DNA of 64,000 bases, taken from Shewanella corallii. Lineage in GTDB: Bacteria > Pseudomonadota > Gammaproteobacteria > Enterobacterales > Shewanellaceae. Under the pieces are notes generated by a model. The model was not told the DNA's origin, searched no databases, and saw only the letters and a program-made list of their open reading frames with translations. Position numbers and translations under genes: made by a program. The stretch spans positions 62,001-126,000 of the forward strand of contig NZ_JAKIKT010000008.1 in NCBI RefSeq assembly GCF_023349125.1, read 5' to 3'. How positions within the stretch are numbered: position 1 is the first letter of the stretch; each line of letters starts with the position of its first letter. This document shows, piece after piece, positions 15,115 to 24,983 of the stretch.

Positions 15115-17736
15115 TTACATACTCAAATTAAACTGCAGGTAGAAATATCTGCCCATAGTGTCGAATGAGTAAGGGTCAGTGTTGGAGTCGTTATAACCTG
15201 TGTAATATGGTGGCTCCTTATCAAACAGGTTCTTCACACCAGCGGTAACTTTCCAGCCTTTCGGCAAGTAGTAACTGGCAGAAACATCGTGATAGAACAC
15301 ACTGCCAGTACTTGGCGCCAGTGCCTCTTCAGGTTTGGACACAAATGAGTAGTCATCCATACCTGAGATAAAGCGAACATTGTAAGCCGCCGACCAGGAT
15401 TCACCCTGCGCCATCACTTCCATGTTTGTCTTGTTACGGGCGTAGCCACCAGACAACTTGGTAATCAGGCCTGTATAGTCCACTGTGTCACCGGTTACTG
15501 TGACTTCATTCTTCAGCAGGAAGGTGGAGTCAACACTGGTTCTCCAGTCGATACCCGCCGCATCAAAGCTGTACGCCAGGTTGACGTCAATACCTGCGGT
15601 CTTTTCAGCACCGATGTTCTGCAATTGGTTGTTAAACTGCAGACGGTTGCCCGGCAGCATCTCAACTGCAGCAGACTGACAAAGTGCACTGCCCTGGTTG
15701 ATCAGGTTACCCTGAGCATCAACACACTGATCAACAATGTACTGAGAGTCTACCAGTGCAATCGCGTTGGTCACTTCAATATCATAGTAATCAACAGTCA
15801 GAGACATACCGTCCAACCAGGATGGCGAGTACACCATACCCAGAGTCATGATGTCAGCTTCTTCAGGAGTCAAATTCGGGTTACCACCACGAATAGTGAC
15901 CGCCTGCTCCTGAGCAACTGGATGAGTAATCATATCCATGGAAGGACTTTCACCACTGAACAGCTCATTAACCGTTGGAGCACGGAATGCGGTAGAAGCA
16001 ACACCACGGAACATCAGGTCATCATATACACGCCAGGTCAGACCCAGCTTCCAGGTGCTGTCGGAGCCAAACGTGCTGTAGTCGAAGAAACGCATTGCCG
16101 CGCTCAAATCAACCTGCTGGGCACCCGGCAAGTCAGCCAACAGTGGCACAGCCAATTCAACATAGGCTTCGTTAACGTCGAACTCACCCTGAGTAGGCTC
16201 TACCTTAGGATCGTTGGCCAGTCCCTGAGAAGTCAGAGAGTCAGGTACGAACCATGCCTTGTCTTTACGATGTTCAACACCTGCAGCAATGCCCAGATAG
16301 CCTGCTGGCAGCTCATACAATTCACCGGCAATGTTGGCAGAAGCAATAAACATTTCGCTGCCACCAGAGTTCAGCTCGGTATAAACGAACTCATTGATGC
16401 TCTCGCCCTGCCAGGAAGACTGCTGCAATGGGTTGAAGGTACCGGCTTCAATGGCTTCGTTAACAGAACCCATGTTCACCAGGTTTTCCAGGTGCTCTAC
16501 TGAGTCGTTGCGGCCATAGTTGATGGATGCATCCCACTGGAAACCACTATCCAGATAGCCTTCCAGGCCCAGTACCACGCGGGAGGTGTCTACAACCTGG
16601 CTGAACAGGCGGTCACCTACATCGCTCATACGACGGTAGTAAGCAATTTCGTCACCATCTTTGTAACCATGGGAGACCAGGGCATCGCCCATAGTCGCTA
16701 CATCATAATCAAAGCTGGTGTAGATAGGCTGTGGTGCCATTGACTGACTGGACCAACGCTTGGTGTGCATCGCTTCTGCGAACAGGTTGATATCGTCAGT
16801 CAGCTCATAGTTACCCAAAGCAGTAATATTCAGACGCTGCATTGGAGTGTACAGGAAGCTTGATGGCGCGTAGTTGTAGCGGTCGGAGTCTTCAAACTCT
16901 TTCCACTCACCACTGGCGCTACCCTGCAGGTCTGTCACGTTTTTATCTGAGCCGTTATAGATGTGACCGAACTCTGAATACACGCTACCTGCGCAGTAAA
17001 GTTCCAACTCACCCTGGGCGTTGGTACGTTCTGCATATGGACAGGCTGAGAAGTCGCGATCCCCCTGACCTACACCGCCACGGTCCATGTATTGGATGCC
17101 CATCACCACGTTACCGCGGTCGAAGCTGCCACCCATGGTGATGTCGAAGCTCACTTCCTCACCGTCACCATGACCGGAAACACCTGTTTGCAGGTTCATT
17201 TCCAGACCTTCAAAATCATCTTTCAGGATGATGTTCACTACGCCGGCGACCGCGTCAGTACCGTAAACGGCAGATGCGCCATCTTTCAGTACTTCAATAC
17301 GCTTGATCATGGATACCGGAATGGTGTTCAAGTCAACGCGGGCTGCTGCGCCGGTACCCGAGTTAACCATGCGACGGCTGTTAACCAGTACCAGAGTACG
17401 CTGAGAGCCCAAACCACGCAGGTTGATACTGGCATTACCCAGAGAACCATTGTTAACCGCAGGGTTAGTCATGGCGCCACCGGCTGAAGTCATCTTTTGC
17501 AGTACTTCATCAATGGAGGTCGCACCCGTTGCCTGAATAGAAGCGGCATCGATAGTGGTTACCGGGCTGGCGGTTTCCATATCGGTACGCTGAATACGGG
17601 AGCCTGTTACTTCAATACGCTCAACATCCGCACCTGCTGACTCCTGGGCAATGGTCGCACCGGAACTGACAGCAGATGAAGCGATGGCAAACATGCTAAA
17701 ACGAACAGCTTTAGCAACTGCAGTCTGCTTTGACAT
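15115..17736 (-). CDS. TonB-dependent receptor, paralogue 2
   Basis: 873 aa from ATG 17736. The signal region is MSKQTAVAKAVRFSMFAIAS, followed by VERIEVTGSRIQRTDMETASPVTTID. The plug has LRGLGSQRTLVLVNSRRMV and IEVLKDGASAVYGTDAVAGVVNIIL. The barrel ends ...YLQFNLSM, with Met rather than the aromatic residue usual at the last strand. It shares the N-terminal pattern of its two neighbours, so the three are tandem paralogues. The ligand is unknown. A CRP-type palindrome lies about 310 nt upstream. Confidence 0.93.
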   Translation of the reverse strand: MSKQTAVAKAVRFSMFAIASSAVSSGATIAQESAGADVERIEVTGSRIQRTDMETASPVTTIDAASIQATGATSIDEVLQKMTSAGGAMTNPAVNNGSLGNASINLRGLGSQRTLVLVNSRRMVNSGTGAAARVDLNTIPVSMIKRIEVLKDGASAVYGTDAVAGVVNIILKDDFEGLEMNLQTGVSGHGDGEEVSFDITMGGSFDRGNVVMGIQYMDRGGVGQGDRDFSACPYAERTNAQGELELYCAGSVYSEFGHIYNGSDKNVTDLQGSASGEWKEFEDSDRYNYAPSSFLYTPMQRLNITALGNYELTDDINLFAEAMHTKRWSSQSMAPQPIYTSFDYDVATMGDALVSHGYKDGDEIAYYRRMSDVGDRLFSQVVDTSRVVLGLEGYLDSGFQWDASINYGRNDSVEHLENLVNMGSVNEAIEAGTFNPLQQSSWQGESINEFVYTELNSGGSEMFIASANIAGELYELPAGYLGIAAGVEHRKDKAWFVPDSLTSQGLANDPKVEPTQGEFDVNEAYVELAVPLLADLPGAQQVDLSAAMRFFDYSTFGSDSTWKLGLTWRVYDDLMFRGVASTAFRAPTVNELFSGESPSMDMITHPVAQEQAVTIRGGNPNLTPEEADIMTLGMVYSPSWLDGMSLTVDYYDIEVTNAIALVDSQYIVDQCVDAQGNLINQGSALCQSAAVEMLPGNRLQFNNQLQNIGAEKTAGIDVNLAYSFDAAGIDWRTSVDSTFLLKNEVTVTGDTVDYTGLITKLSGGYARNKTNMEVMAQGESWSAAYNVRFISGMDDYSFVSKPEEALAPSTGSVFYHDVSASYYLPKGWKVTAGVKNLFDKEPPYYTGYNDSNTDPYSFDTMGRYFYLQFNLSM

Positions 17737-17981
17737 ATCATCTTTCCTTTATAATTTGCTTATATGAATAAAGAGGTTTTCACACAAGCTTATTTTTGGT
17801 TACTGAGACCTCTTGGAAAGAAAACTTATCAATAACATCAACAATAGCAATATGGTCGTTTGTTGCTTTTTTTGGTGGTATATTTTTTTAGTGTAAAACT
17901 GATTGGCAATATATATTTTCCAAATAATCACAATATCGAAACCAAAGGACTTTAAAGCCCTATTGCAACAGACTGTATCTT

Positions 17982-18003
17982 CACATTTAAAAAACATAAT
18001 TAA
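17982..18003 (-). promoter_or_regulatory. Shared upstream element, copy 2
   Basis: CACATTTAAAAAACAT followed by AATTAA; one mismatch to the copy at 14969-14990. On the minus strand it is followed by GTCTGTT and GGGCTTT, as in copy 1. Confidence 0.55.
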
Positions 18004-18043
18004 GTTGAAAATTTTTCGCCCAGTTCAATGGATTTAATCATTT

Positions 18044-18059
18044 TGTGACACGTGTCACA
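18044..18059. promoter_or_regulatory. Perfect CRP-type palindrome upstream of TonB receptor 2
   Basis: TGTGACACGTGTCACA is a fully symmetric 16-mer with TGTGA-N6-TCACA half-sites. It lies 308 nt upstream of the receptor 2 start and 75 nt before the terminator of receptor 3. That is far for direct activation unless the transcript leader is long. Confidence 0.6.
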
Positions 18060-18132
18060 TCCCAGCCAGCATATTACTCTGTTACAAGACCTTCATCACA
18101 TGGTCTGTCCAGATTAAATATCAAACAAACAC

Positions 18133-18159
18133 AAAAAAGCCGGGAAAAATTTCCCGGCT
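18133..18159 (-). terminator. Terminator after TonB receptor 3
   Basis: Arms AGCCGGGAAA (18138-18147) and TTTCCCGGCT (18150-18159), followed on the minus strand by T6. Placed 10 nt after the stop at 18169. Confidence 0.88.
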
Positions 18160-18168
18160 ATAATTTCA

Positions 18169-20811
18169 TCAGAAAGTCACTTCGATGCCTAAATAGTATT
18201 CACGACCTATCACGTTGTAGTAACTCCGTGGGTAGTGTGGCCACTGAGGATAAGTAGCATCCAATTCAGGACCGGCATCAAAAATGTTATTTACACCACC
18301 AGACATTTTTACTGCATCAGTAATGAAATATGATGCGGTCCAGTTCACTTCAACATGGCTATCGACTGTTACATCGTATTCTTCGTCGTATCCATGTTCG
18401 ATGAAGTAATCCATGTTATAGCCATTCATGCTATCGGTATAAACAACCAGCACATTGGTAGAGAAGTTGTCCAGATTCCATCCCAAATTCAGATTGGCTT
18501 TGAGTTGAGGAGCAGAGTCTTCACCATCAATTAGATCCAGCGGAGCTGAGTCCGGAGTCAATTGCCTTTCCCATTTGGTAAGATAAGTACCATTCAGCGT
18601 CGCACTCAGGTCACCGTGGTTAGTCTCGAAGGAGTAACCCAGGCTAAAGTCGATACCAGCCGTCTTGTTGGAAGACATGTTCATAGCCTGAGTATTAACG
18701 CTGATCAGGTTACCATTGGCATCCCGCTCAACCTTATCACCATAAACATCTTCATGATCGACTATGTACTGCGCACTTGGACTTGAGACCATGTTGTCGA
18801 TATCAACAACCCAATAGTCGAGAGTCAGGTTGAAGTCTTCGTAATCATAGACCAGGCCGATGTTGTAGTTGGTACCAGTTTCCGCTTCCAGGTGAGGGTT
18901 TGGACCGACAAGTACATTAATGGAGTCATATTTGGTGCCGTCATGGTCAACCACTGTCGAGTAGGCTCGGGTAGGCTCACCAAACAGGCGTTGCATATCC
19001 GGTGCACGGAAGGTTTCAGCATACAAGGCACGAATAAGCAGATTATCAACAGGACGGTACTCTACGGCCACCTGCGGGCTGAATTGACCGCCTACATCTG
19101 ACTCATCATCATAGTAGTCATAACGACCAGCCAGAGTCACGGTTAAGTCATCAATGACTGGCAATGCCGCTTCAGCATAACCGGCGTATTGTCCACGTTT
19201 ACCACTTGCAGAACTGCCACCCTTGCCGATAACCGCTCCCTGGGTCGACATTGCATCAGACTTGTCGTAGAAGCGCTCCAACGAGTATTCAACACCAGTA
19301 GCATAGCCGATAGCCCCGCCTGGCAGTTCATACGGCAACTCACCATTAATACCGAAGTTAAAGGTCGACAGGGTTGATTGGCCGCGTTTGTTACCAATGA
19401 AATTAAGTGCCTCTGCATCCTCAACGCTAATCTGATCCAACAAGGACACGCCATTCTCACCGGATGTCACATAGTCGAACATGCCATGGTAAGTCGGTGA
19501 ACCACCATAATAGGCACTGACTTCCTGACGGGCGATAGACCAGGAAGTATCGTATTCGATACTGTCTGTCAGGTAACCGGTCAACCCGGTAACGAAAGCA
19601 AAGTTGTTAGTTTCAAATTCAGAAGTACGTGGGCCTACCTCCAGTAGACGACGCTTGTACTTGTACTCACCATCAGCCAAATTGGCAAAATCCCCACCGA
19701 AGCCGACAGACTTATCATAGGTCTGACTCAGACCGAAACCGCCACCGTCAGTCACAGTAACCTGGTCACCATGTACATTAAATATCAGATCGTTATCTAA
19801 AGTACCTGATTCGATCTCTGTGTATGAAGAGGAATGGGTGTAATCCAGACGGGAATACCACTCATGATCATCACCAATTTCCTTGGTCAGATTGATCATA
19901 GTCGAGTAACGCTTTTGCTCAGGCATAAAGTCGCGCTGAGAGGTACGATCAAAACCACAACCTGATTTCTCGCCTAACCAAACGAAGCCGCGGGCCTCAC
20001 ACTCCTGAGCCGACAAGGTATCTACCAGTGTTTTGCCATCGAGCGATGATAAGCTTGCTCCGTAGGAGCTATAGCCGGCATAAGGTGATCCTGGAATTAA
20101 GTCTGTTCCCCACTCCGGACGGTCACCACTCTTTAAAGCCTCACGATCTTCATACTCAAGGAAGAAAGTTAAGTTGGTTGTTTCGCTGGATGCGCCGGTC
20201 ATCAAAGAGAATTGGTTATTCTGAAAACCGCCGTCGTGGGTATCGGATAGACGATATTTGAAGGTGGTTTCTTCAACATTCTTTTTCAGAATAATGTTGA
20301 TTACACCACCCATCGCATCTGAACCATAAATGGCCGACGCACCTGTGGTCAGAATTTCAACGCGCTCAATTGCCCCCATAGGGATATTGGCTGTATCGAC
20401 AAAGCTGCTGGTACCGCCTGCGCCAAATGGATACTTGGGCACACGCTTACCATTGATCAGTGTCAGTACCCGTCCTGCACCAACACCACGCAGGTTTACA
20501 GAGGAAGCGGCAGGGGTAAAGCCATGCACTTCCTGCTGAGTCATGGAGCCACCTGAGTTCTGAGACAAGTTATCCAACACATCCTGAACAGAGTTGAAGC
20601 CGCCCTTTTCAATATCTGCAGCACCGATAACCACTACAGGAGAGGCATTTTCCATATCGGTACGCTTAATACGCGAGCCTGTTACTTCAATTCTTTCTAC
20701 ATCGTTATTAACTCCGGTGTCCTGTGCAGCAGCAATGCTGGAAACAGACACTGAAGATATTGCAAACAAACAAAAGCTCACCGCTTTTGCAACAGCAGTC
20801 TGCGTTGGCAT
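18169..20811 (-). CDS. TonB-dependent receptor, paralogue 3
   Basis: 880 aa from ATG 20811 (AGGA 9 nt upstream; two earlier ATGs at 20817 and 20820 are too close to it). The signal segment TQTAVAKAVSFCLFAISS resembles that of paralogue 2, and the mature N-terminus has VERIEVTGSRIKRTDMENASPVVVIG. The plug has LRGVGAGRVLTLINGKRVPKYPFG and VEILTTGASAIYGSDAMGGVINIIL. The barrel ends ...YYLGIEVTF. Outer-membrane uptake receptor, ligand unknown. First of the three tandem copies. Confidence 0.93.
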   Translation of the reverse strand: MPTQTAVAKAVSFCLFAISSVSVSSIAAAQDTGVNNDVERIEVTGSRIKRTDMENASPVVVIGAADIEKGGFNSVQDVLDNLSQNSGGSMTQQEVHGFTPAASSVNLRGVGAGRVLTLINGKRVPKYPFGAGGTSSFVDTANIPMGAIERVEILTTGASAIYGSDAMGGVINIILKKNVEETTFKYRLSDTHDGGFQNNQFSLMTGASSETTNLTFFLEYEDREALKSGDRPEWGTDLIPGSPYAGYSSYGASLSSLDGKTLVDTLSAQECEARGFVWLGEKSGCGFDRTSQRDFMPEQKRYSTMINLTKEIGDDHEWYSRLDYTHSSSYTEIESGTLDNDLIFNVHGDQVTVTDGGGFGLSQTYDKSVGFGGDFANLADGEYKYKRRLLEVGPRTSEFETNNFAFVTGLTGYLTDSIEYDTSWSIARQEVSAYYGGSPTYHGMFDYVTSGENGVSLLDQISVEDAEALNFIGNKRGQSTLSTFNFGINGELPYELPGGAIGYATGVEYSLERFYDKSDAMSTQGAVIGKGGSSASGKRGQYAGYAEAALPVIDDLTVTLAGRYDYYDDESDVGGQFSPQVAVEYRPVDNLLIRALYAETFRAPDMQRLFGEPTRAYSTVVDHDGTKYDSINVLVGPNPHLEAETGTNYNIGLVYDYEDFNLTLDYWVVDIDNMVSSPSAQYIVDHEDVYGDKVERDANGNLISVNTQAMNMSSNKTAGIDFSLGYSFETNHGDLSATLNGTYLTKWERQLTPDSAPLDLIDGEDSAPQLKANLNLGWNLDNFSTNVLVVYTDSMNGYNMDYFIEHGYDEEYDVTVDSHVEVNWTASYFITDAVKMSGGVNNIFDAGPELDATYPQWPHYPRSYYNVIGREYYLGIEVTF

Positions 20812-21202
20812 ATTCATCATTCCTATATTTGTTGTATTAGCTTTTATTAAATGTGACACAAATGCGCGCCACAACATAAGTATCACTAAATATTAAAAAA
20901 TCAGTCAACAGACAAAGAACGATAAATTGGTGACCCGCCGCAACATAATAACCCACATATTTAAACAACAATCCTCAACCAAAAACACACACCCAATCCG
21001 CGTGCGGCATACAGCAAGAATGAGAGTTAACAAATAACAAACAATACTGTTTATTTAGTGGTTGGCAAAATAAAAAAGCAAGAAGTGGGTCACAAGATCA
21101 TCTGCATAAAAACGCAATATAAATGCTGATAGATTGTTAAGAGAGAAGCTTATTAATTATGAAGAGAAACTGTGATTATCAAAATATGGCGGTGGGGCAA
21201 TA
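20812..21202 (-). other. Upstream region of TonB receptor 3
   Basis: About 390 bp, AT-rich, no supportable ORF. It contains GTGACACAAA (about 20853-20863), similar to a GTGACACAAG upstream of receptor 1, and a weaker version of the CACAT-TTTAAA element near 20955. I see no confident promoter hexamers. Confidence 0.4.
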
Positions 21203-21228
21203 AAAAAGGAGCCATCAGGCTCCTTTTT
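21203..21228. terminator. Terminator after ndk
   Basis: Arms AAAAAGGAGCC (21203-21213) and GGCTCCTTTTT (21218-21228), 4-nt loop. It lies 20 nt after the ndk stop. Confidence 0.92.
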
Positions 21229-21247
21229 ATTAATATTCAGCGAAGAA

Positions 21248-21679
21248 TTAACGAGTGCGTGGGCACAGCTCTTCAGCGCTGAAGAAGTAAGCAATTTCAC
21301 GCTCAGCAGAAGTCAGAGCGTCGCTGCCGTGAACGGCGTTCTCGTCGATGCTGTTGGCGTAATCTGCACGCAGAGTACCACGGGCAGCTTCAGCTGGGTT
21401 GGTTGCACCCATGATTTCACGGTTAGCCAGAACCGCATTCTCACCTTCCAGAACCTGAACCATGATAGGGCCAGAGGTCATGAACTCAACCAGTGCGCCA
21501 AAGAAAGGACGCTCGCTGTGTTCTGCATAGAAGCCTTCAGCCTGCTCTTTTGACAGGTGAACCATCTTGGAGGCGATGATCTTCAGACCAGCAGACTCGA
21601 AACGGTTGTAGATGGCACCAATGTGGTTCTTGGCAACTGCATCAGGCTTAATGATAGAAAAAGTGCGTTCGATCGCCAT
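21248..21679 (-). CDS. ndk: Nucleoside-diphosphate kinase
   Basis: 143 aa, family length. It transfers the gamma phosphate between nucleoside triphosphates and diphosphates through His117 in the motif NAVHGSD. Other signatures: ERTFSIIKPDAVAKN at the start and RPFFGALVEFMTSGPIMV. A single gene with its own terminator; an A/T-rich -10-like TATAAT lies about 45 nt upstream on the minus strand. Confidence 0.98.
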   Translation of the reverse strand: MAIERTFSIIKPDAVAKNHIGAIYNRFESAGLKIIASKMVHLSKEQAEGFYAEHSERPFFGALVEFMTSGPIMVQVLEGENAVLANREIMGATNPAEAARGTLRADYANSIDENAVHGSDALTSAEREIAYFFSAEELCPRTR

Positions 21680-21908
21680 AGTAACAAGCTTCCTTTGTTA
21701 GCGAATGTAATAAATTCCGCGCGGATTATACGAAATTTGAGTGTTAAAGCCTATCTTTATAACGCACTAATATGTGATTTTTATCACAACCGCCATCTTG
21801 AGAACTTATGCCTCGCGCACACATTTTAGTATCAGCTGTTTTAGGGTTAACTTCTCAATCGCGCCACAAGCGACACAAGGCAAGCGTAAGCATATGATTT
21901 TAAGCAAA

Positions 21909-23939
21909 TTAATCAAGGCTAAGACGCCAAATATTACTGACACTGGCGTCTGCGCGATCACAAACTATCCGGTAACCGGAGGAAGATACTGTGCAACGAT
22001 TGGGTGCTTTCCCGGTAAAAGTGTGTAACGTCTTGGTTTCCAGAGTATTCAGGTCAAGATGGCTGAGTTTGTTTTCATCCAAATAATAAATACTATCGCC
22101 ACGTATCTGCCATTTCCGCCAGGAAGTGATGGGAAATTCAGGAATAACCACTTCTTCAACCCCGGAGTCAGGGTCAAGCAGGAACAGGCCGTCAAGGTTG
22201 AACTTGGTGTAAAGCAGCCCTTTTGACGAACTTTGAACACTATAAGCCCCAGCCTGAGTCAGCTGGGTGACGGAATCACTCACGGCGTCATAGCGCCATA
22301 AATTCCAGGTTCCTTGATGCTCAGCGCTAAAAATCAGCCCCCCATCTTTGTAGACCAGGTGATGCACGGGCCTTAGGTCAATAGGCAGAAGGTTCCACTC
22401 ACCCGTTGCCACTTCGAACTGGAATAGTCTTCCGTTAATAGAAGCGGCAAGAAACTCATCATTATCAGACCAGGCCAATGCGCCAAGGTACTCGATGTCT
22501 ACTGGTGATGGCAGTCTGATATGCTTATCTACAGGCCCGGCAATCATTATAGACTTGAGATCACCGGTCTGAGTCAGGTAAGCCAATGTTTCGTCTCGAT
22601 TAGCAAATATGGGCTGGGTATTTATCCCTGTATTATCGGTGACCTGAGTCCATTGATTCGCTGAAATAGATAAGGACTGTAAATTCACAATGCTCTCTGC
22701 TTTTTCTGTCAGCAACCGCTCAGAAACATTGGTGACAGCCAGTCTGCCAAAAGCACCACTTTTCTCAATCACCCCTATCTGTTCTGTTATGAGATTAAAC
22801 TGATAAAGCCCTGAGGAGTTCGACGACAGCAAAAGGTCATCAGAGAACCAAATCAGCCCGCGTACACCATCAATAAAAGGAGCCTGAAAAATGATTTCGG
22901 CTCGCCCTATATCGACAATTTTCAGTAAATCCGGGCCTTCATCAAAATACTCAATCACAGCAAGTCGGTCTTTTCCAGGAGCCACTGCGAAGGCATAGTG
23001 CCCTGGGGTATTTCCCCATTGTTGAGCAAGAGTCAGCTGCTGACGCCGTCCGGTGGACAAGTGGTAAGAATACACAGCATATGGTTCTGATACCTTATCT
23101 CTATATTTAAATATCAGCTGCGTTCCGTCACCTGCCAACCCCAGCTCAGTCACCACTTTGGAACCACAGGAAAAAAGCGGAGTCTCGCGCCATTCGGGAG
23201 CGGAAAAGCTGACGACAAAACAATTCCGAGCATGCAGGTCGTCCAGTCGGGACGCGTAAATTACCTCGTCCGAGCCATAAATAACGTCTGTGTAGTAGTA
23301 ATCGTCATTGATAGGCGCCGAAACCACGCCCTGAGCGTCGACAACCCGAATTTGAGCATTGTCAGACACTTCTCGCTTATACAAAAAAGCAACATCACCA
23401 TTTGGGCTGATGGCAGGATTGAACGCTTCACCTTTTAGCTGGGTCACGGGCTCGCGGGAATCAACTAGCATTTTAGGGACCTTGCCACCATATATGGCTA
23501 TTACAGCCCACACCAGGAGCCCCGATAGTAAAATCATTACCCCAAAAAGCTTAACGCCAGGGCCTCCAACGATACCGGACGAAGAGGCTGACTCAGACGA
23601 CTGTTGCAATTCTCCATTACTCTCTGTTTCCTCAAATACAGGCCTCACGGTCAATTCATAACCGACTTTACTGATTGTTTTTAGCAATACAGGTGAAGAT
23701 GGATTGGCTTCAATCAGTTTACGCAGCTCACCGACCGCCCTGTTTACCGCCGCCTCGGAAACAACTCGCCCATTCCAAACCTTGTTAATCAGCTCCTCTC
23801 TGGATATTGCTCTTTGGGGGTGAGAACAAAAATAGACCAGCAAATCAAACACTCTTGGCTCGCACGCCAGCTCGTCACCAGCTTTCAATATCTGCCTTTT
23901 GTGGGTATTAAGCGCAATCGTCCCGAGCCTTAAATACAT
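21909..23939 (-). CDS. CadC/ToxR-type membrane-bound transcriptional regulator with propeller sensor
   Basis: 676 aa from ATG 23939 (AGGG 6 nt upstream; the ATG at 23945 has the ribosome site directly abutting). Residues about 1-100 are an OmpR-type winged helix (FDLLVYFCSHPQRAISREELINKVWNGRVVSEAAVNRAVGELRK, split by loops). One membrane helix is at about 130-152 (LFGVMILLSGLLVWAVIAIYG). The remaining 500 residues are a periplasmic TolB/WD40-like beta-propeller. It should sense a periplasmic signal and bind DNA directly. It is divergent from the two hydrolase lipoprotein genes, which are the likely targets. Confidence 0.88.
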   Translation of the reverse strand: MYLRLGTIALNTHKRQILKAGDELACEPRVFDLLVYFCSHPQRAISREELINKVWNGRVVSEAAVNRAVGELRKLIEANPSSPVLLKTISKVGYELTVRPVFEETESNGELQQSSESASSSGIVGGPGVKLFGVMILLSGLLVWAVIAIYGGKVPKMLVDSREPVTQLKGEAFNPAISPNGDVAFLYKREVSDNAQIRVVDAQGVVSAPINDDYYYTDVIYGSDEVIYASRLDDLHARNCFVVSFSAPEWRETPLFSCGSKVVTELGLAGDGTQLIFKYRDKVSEPYAVYSYHLSTGRRQQLTLAQQWGNTPGHYAFAVAPGKDRLAVIEYFDEGPDLLKIVDIGRAEIIFQAPFIDGVRGLIWFSDDLLLSSNSSGLYQFNLITEQIGVIEKSGAFGRLAVTNVSERLLTEKAESIVNLQSLSISANQWTQVTDNTGINTQPIFANRDETLAYLTQTGDLKSIMIAGPVDKHIRLPSPVDIEYLGALAWSDNDEFLAASINGRLFQFEVATGEWNLLPIDLRPVHHLVYKDGGLIFSAEHQGTWNLWRYDAVSDSVTQLTQAGAYSVQSSSKGLLYTKFNLDGLFLLDPDSGVEEVVIPEFPITSWRKWQIRGDSIYYLDENKLSHLDLNTLETKTLHTFTGKAPNRCTVSSSGYRIVCDRADASVSNIWRLSLD

Positions 23940-24058
23940 CTCCATCCCTATGAATCAATTAAATATTAGCATTTCATTATCAAACCATTGTCAGTTGTTT
24001 ATTACTCTTACGCAAGCTCAAGGCATCCTGCGATTACCAGCTAACAGGAGAAATAAAA

Positions 24059-24949
24059 ATGACAAATAATCAGTCAGGATTTCAGCTAATGGTGTTACTG
24101 ATGAGCATGAGTATCGCCTTGGCCGGGTGTGGCGGTGGTGACGGTAATGACAGCTCAACGCCACAGCCCACTCCCCCAACTACTCAAACTTGCGCAGGGC
24201 AGACATTATCAGACGGAGCTGAATGTATGCGTCACAATGGTCGCGATGTGATCATTTTCAGTCCGGACAACCAGGCAGCCGGGATCGCTTTGTTTCTTCA
24301 TGGTGCACCGGGCCATCCTCAGAAAGTAATGAATATATTCGATGCTCAATCCATCTCTTCTGACCTAGACTTACTGGCTGCCGCACCACAGGGCAGTGAC
24401 AGTTTCTGGGGATGGAGCAGCATAAACAATGGCACCTCAGTGACAGATACCGAGTATCTATCAGGCCTTGTGGACACTTTGAGAGCTGAAAACAACATCA
24501 CTGCGGATCAAGTGTATGTATTCGGTTATTCAGCGGGGGGATTTATGGCCTATAAGCTTGCCTGCACCATGCCAGAGCAGTTGACCGGTATTATTTCCCT
24601 TGCTGGACAGTTCAGAGGTGAATTTGAACATTGCAGTACCTCTACCTCCTTAAAAGTGCACCACTTCCACAGTCCTTCAGATTCAGATGTCCCAATAGCG
24701 GGCAGGAGTACAGGCCAAATCCGCTCAGTTTCTGAGACCCTGGCTCATTGGCGGCAAATCAATGGCTGTAGTGGTACGTCATCACATGTAAATCATCCAG
24801 GGGTAACTTCCTCAAGTGCAGGGACCAGAACTCAATCCTGGGACAATTGCTCCAGCCAACTACTATTCTCGCAGATGGATGGGGTGCCTCATGAAGCCGC
24901 ATACCAAAGTGACGTCTTACGGCAAATTTATTCATCGATTTTCGAGTGA
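24059..24949 (+). CDS. Lipoprotein alpha/beta hydrolase, PHB-depolymerase/feruloyl-esterase-like
   Basis: 296 aa. The lipobox LAGC puts the lipidated Cys at 24, followed by a Gly/Ser/Thr/Pro-rich tether. The fold matches the extracellular esterase (LpqC/PHB depolymerase) group: oxyanion region LFLHGAPGHPQK, nucleophile elbow GYSAGG, an Asp in HSPSDSDVP, and a terminal His in DGVPHEA. AGGAG precedes the ATG. It forms a two-gene unit with the SGNH lipoprotein 34 nt downstream and is divergent from the CadC-like regulator. Substrate unknown; an ester of a polymer or plant-type phenolic is plausible. Confidence 0.85.
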   Translation: MTNNQSGFQLMVLLMSMSIALAGCGGGDGNDSSTPQPTPPTTQTCAGQTLSDGAECMRHNGRDVIIFSPDNQAAGIALFLHGAPGHPQKVMNIFDAQSISSDLDLLAAAPQGSDSFWGWSSINNGTSVTDTEYLSGLVDTLRAENNITADQVYVFGYSAGGFMAYKLACTMPEQLTGIISLAGQFRGEFEHCSTSTSLKVHHFHSPSDSDVPIAGRSTGQIRSVSETLAHWRQINGCSGTSSHVNHPGVTSSSAGTRTQSWDNCSSQLLFSQMDGVPHEAAYQSDVLRQIYSSIFE

Positions 24950-24983
24950 GTTGGCGTCCACAGCGAATCATGGAGAATACTCA

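Larger units (their letters stand above)
17737..18132 (-). other. Upstream region of TonB receptor 2
   Basis: About 400 bp, AT-rich and without a supportable gene. It contains the shared 22-bp element and the CRP-type palindrome. A 65-codon minus-strand ORF here (17800-17997) is very AT-rich and has no ribosome site, so I do not call it. Confidence 0.45.

Noticed and set aside
17800..17997. 65-codon ORF upstream of TonB receptor 2
   Set aside because: Very AT-rich, no ribosome site; covers the shared regulatory element.
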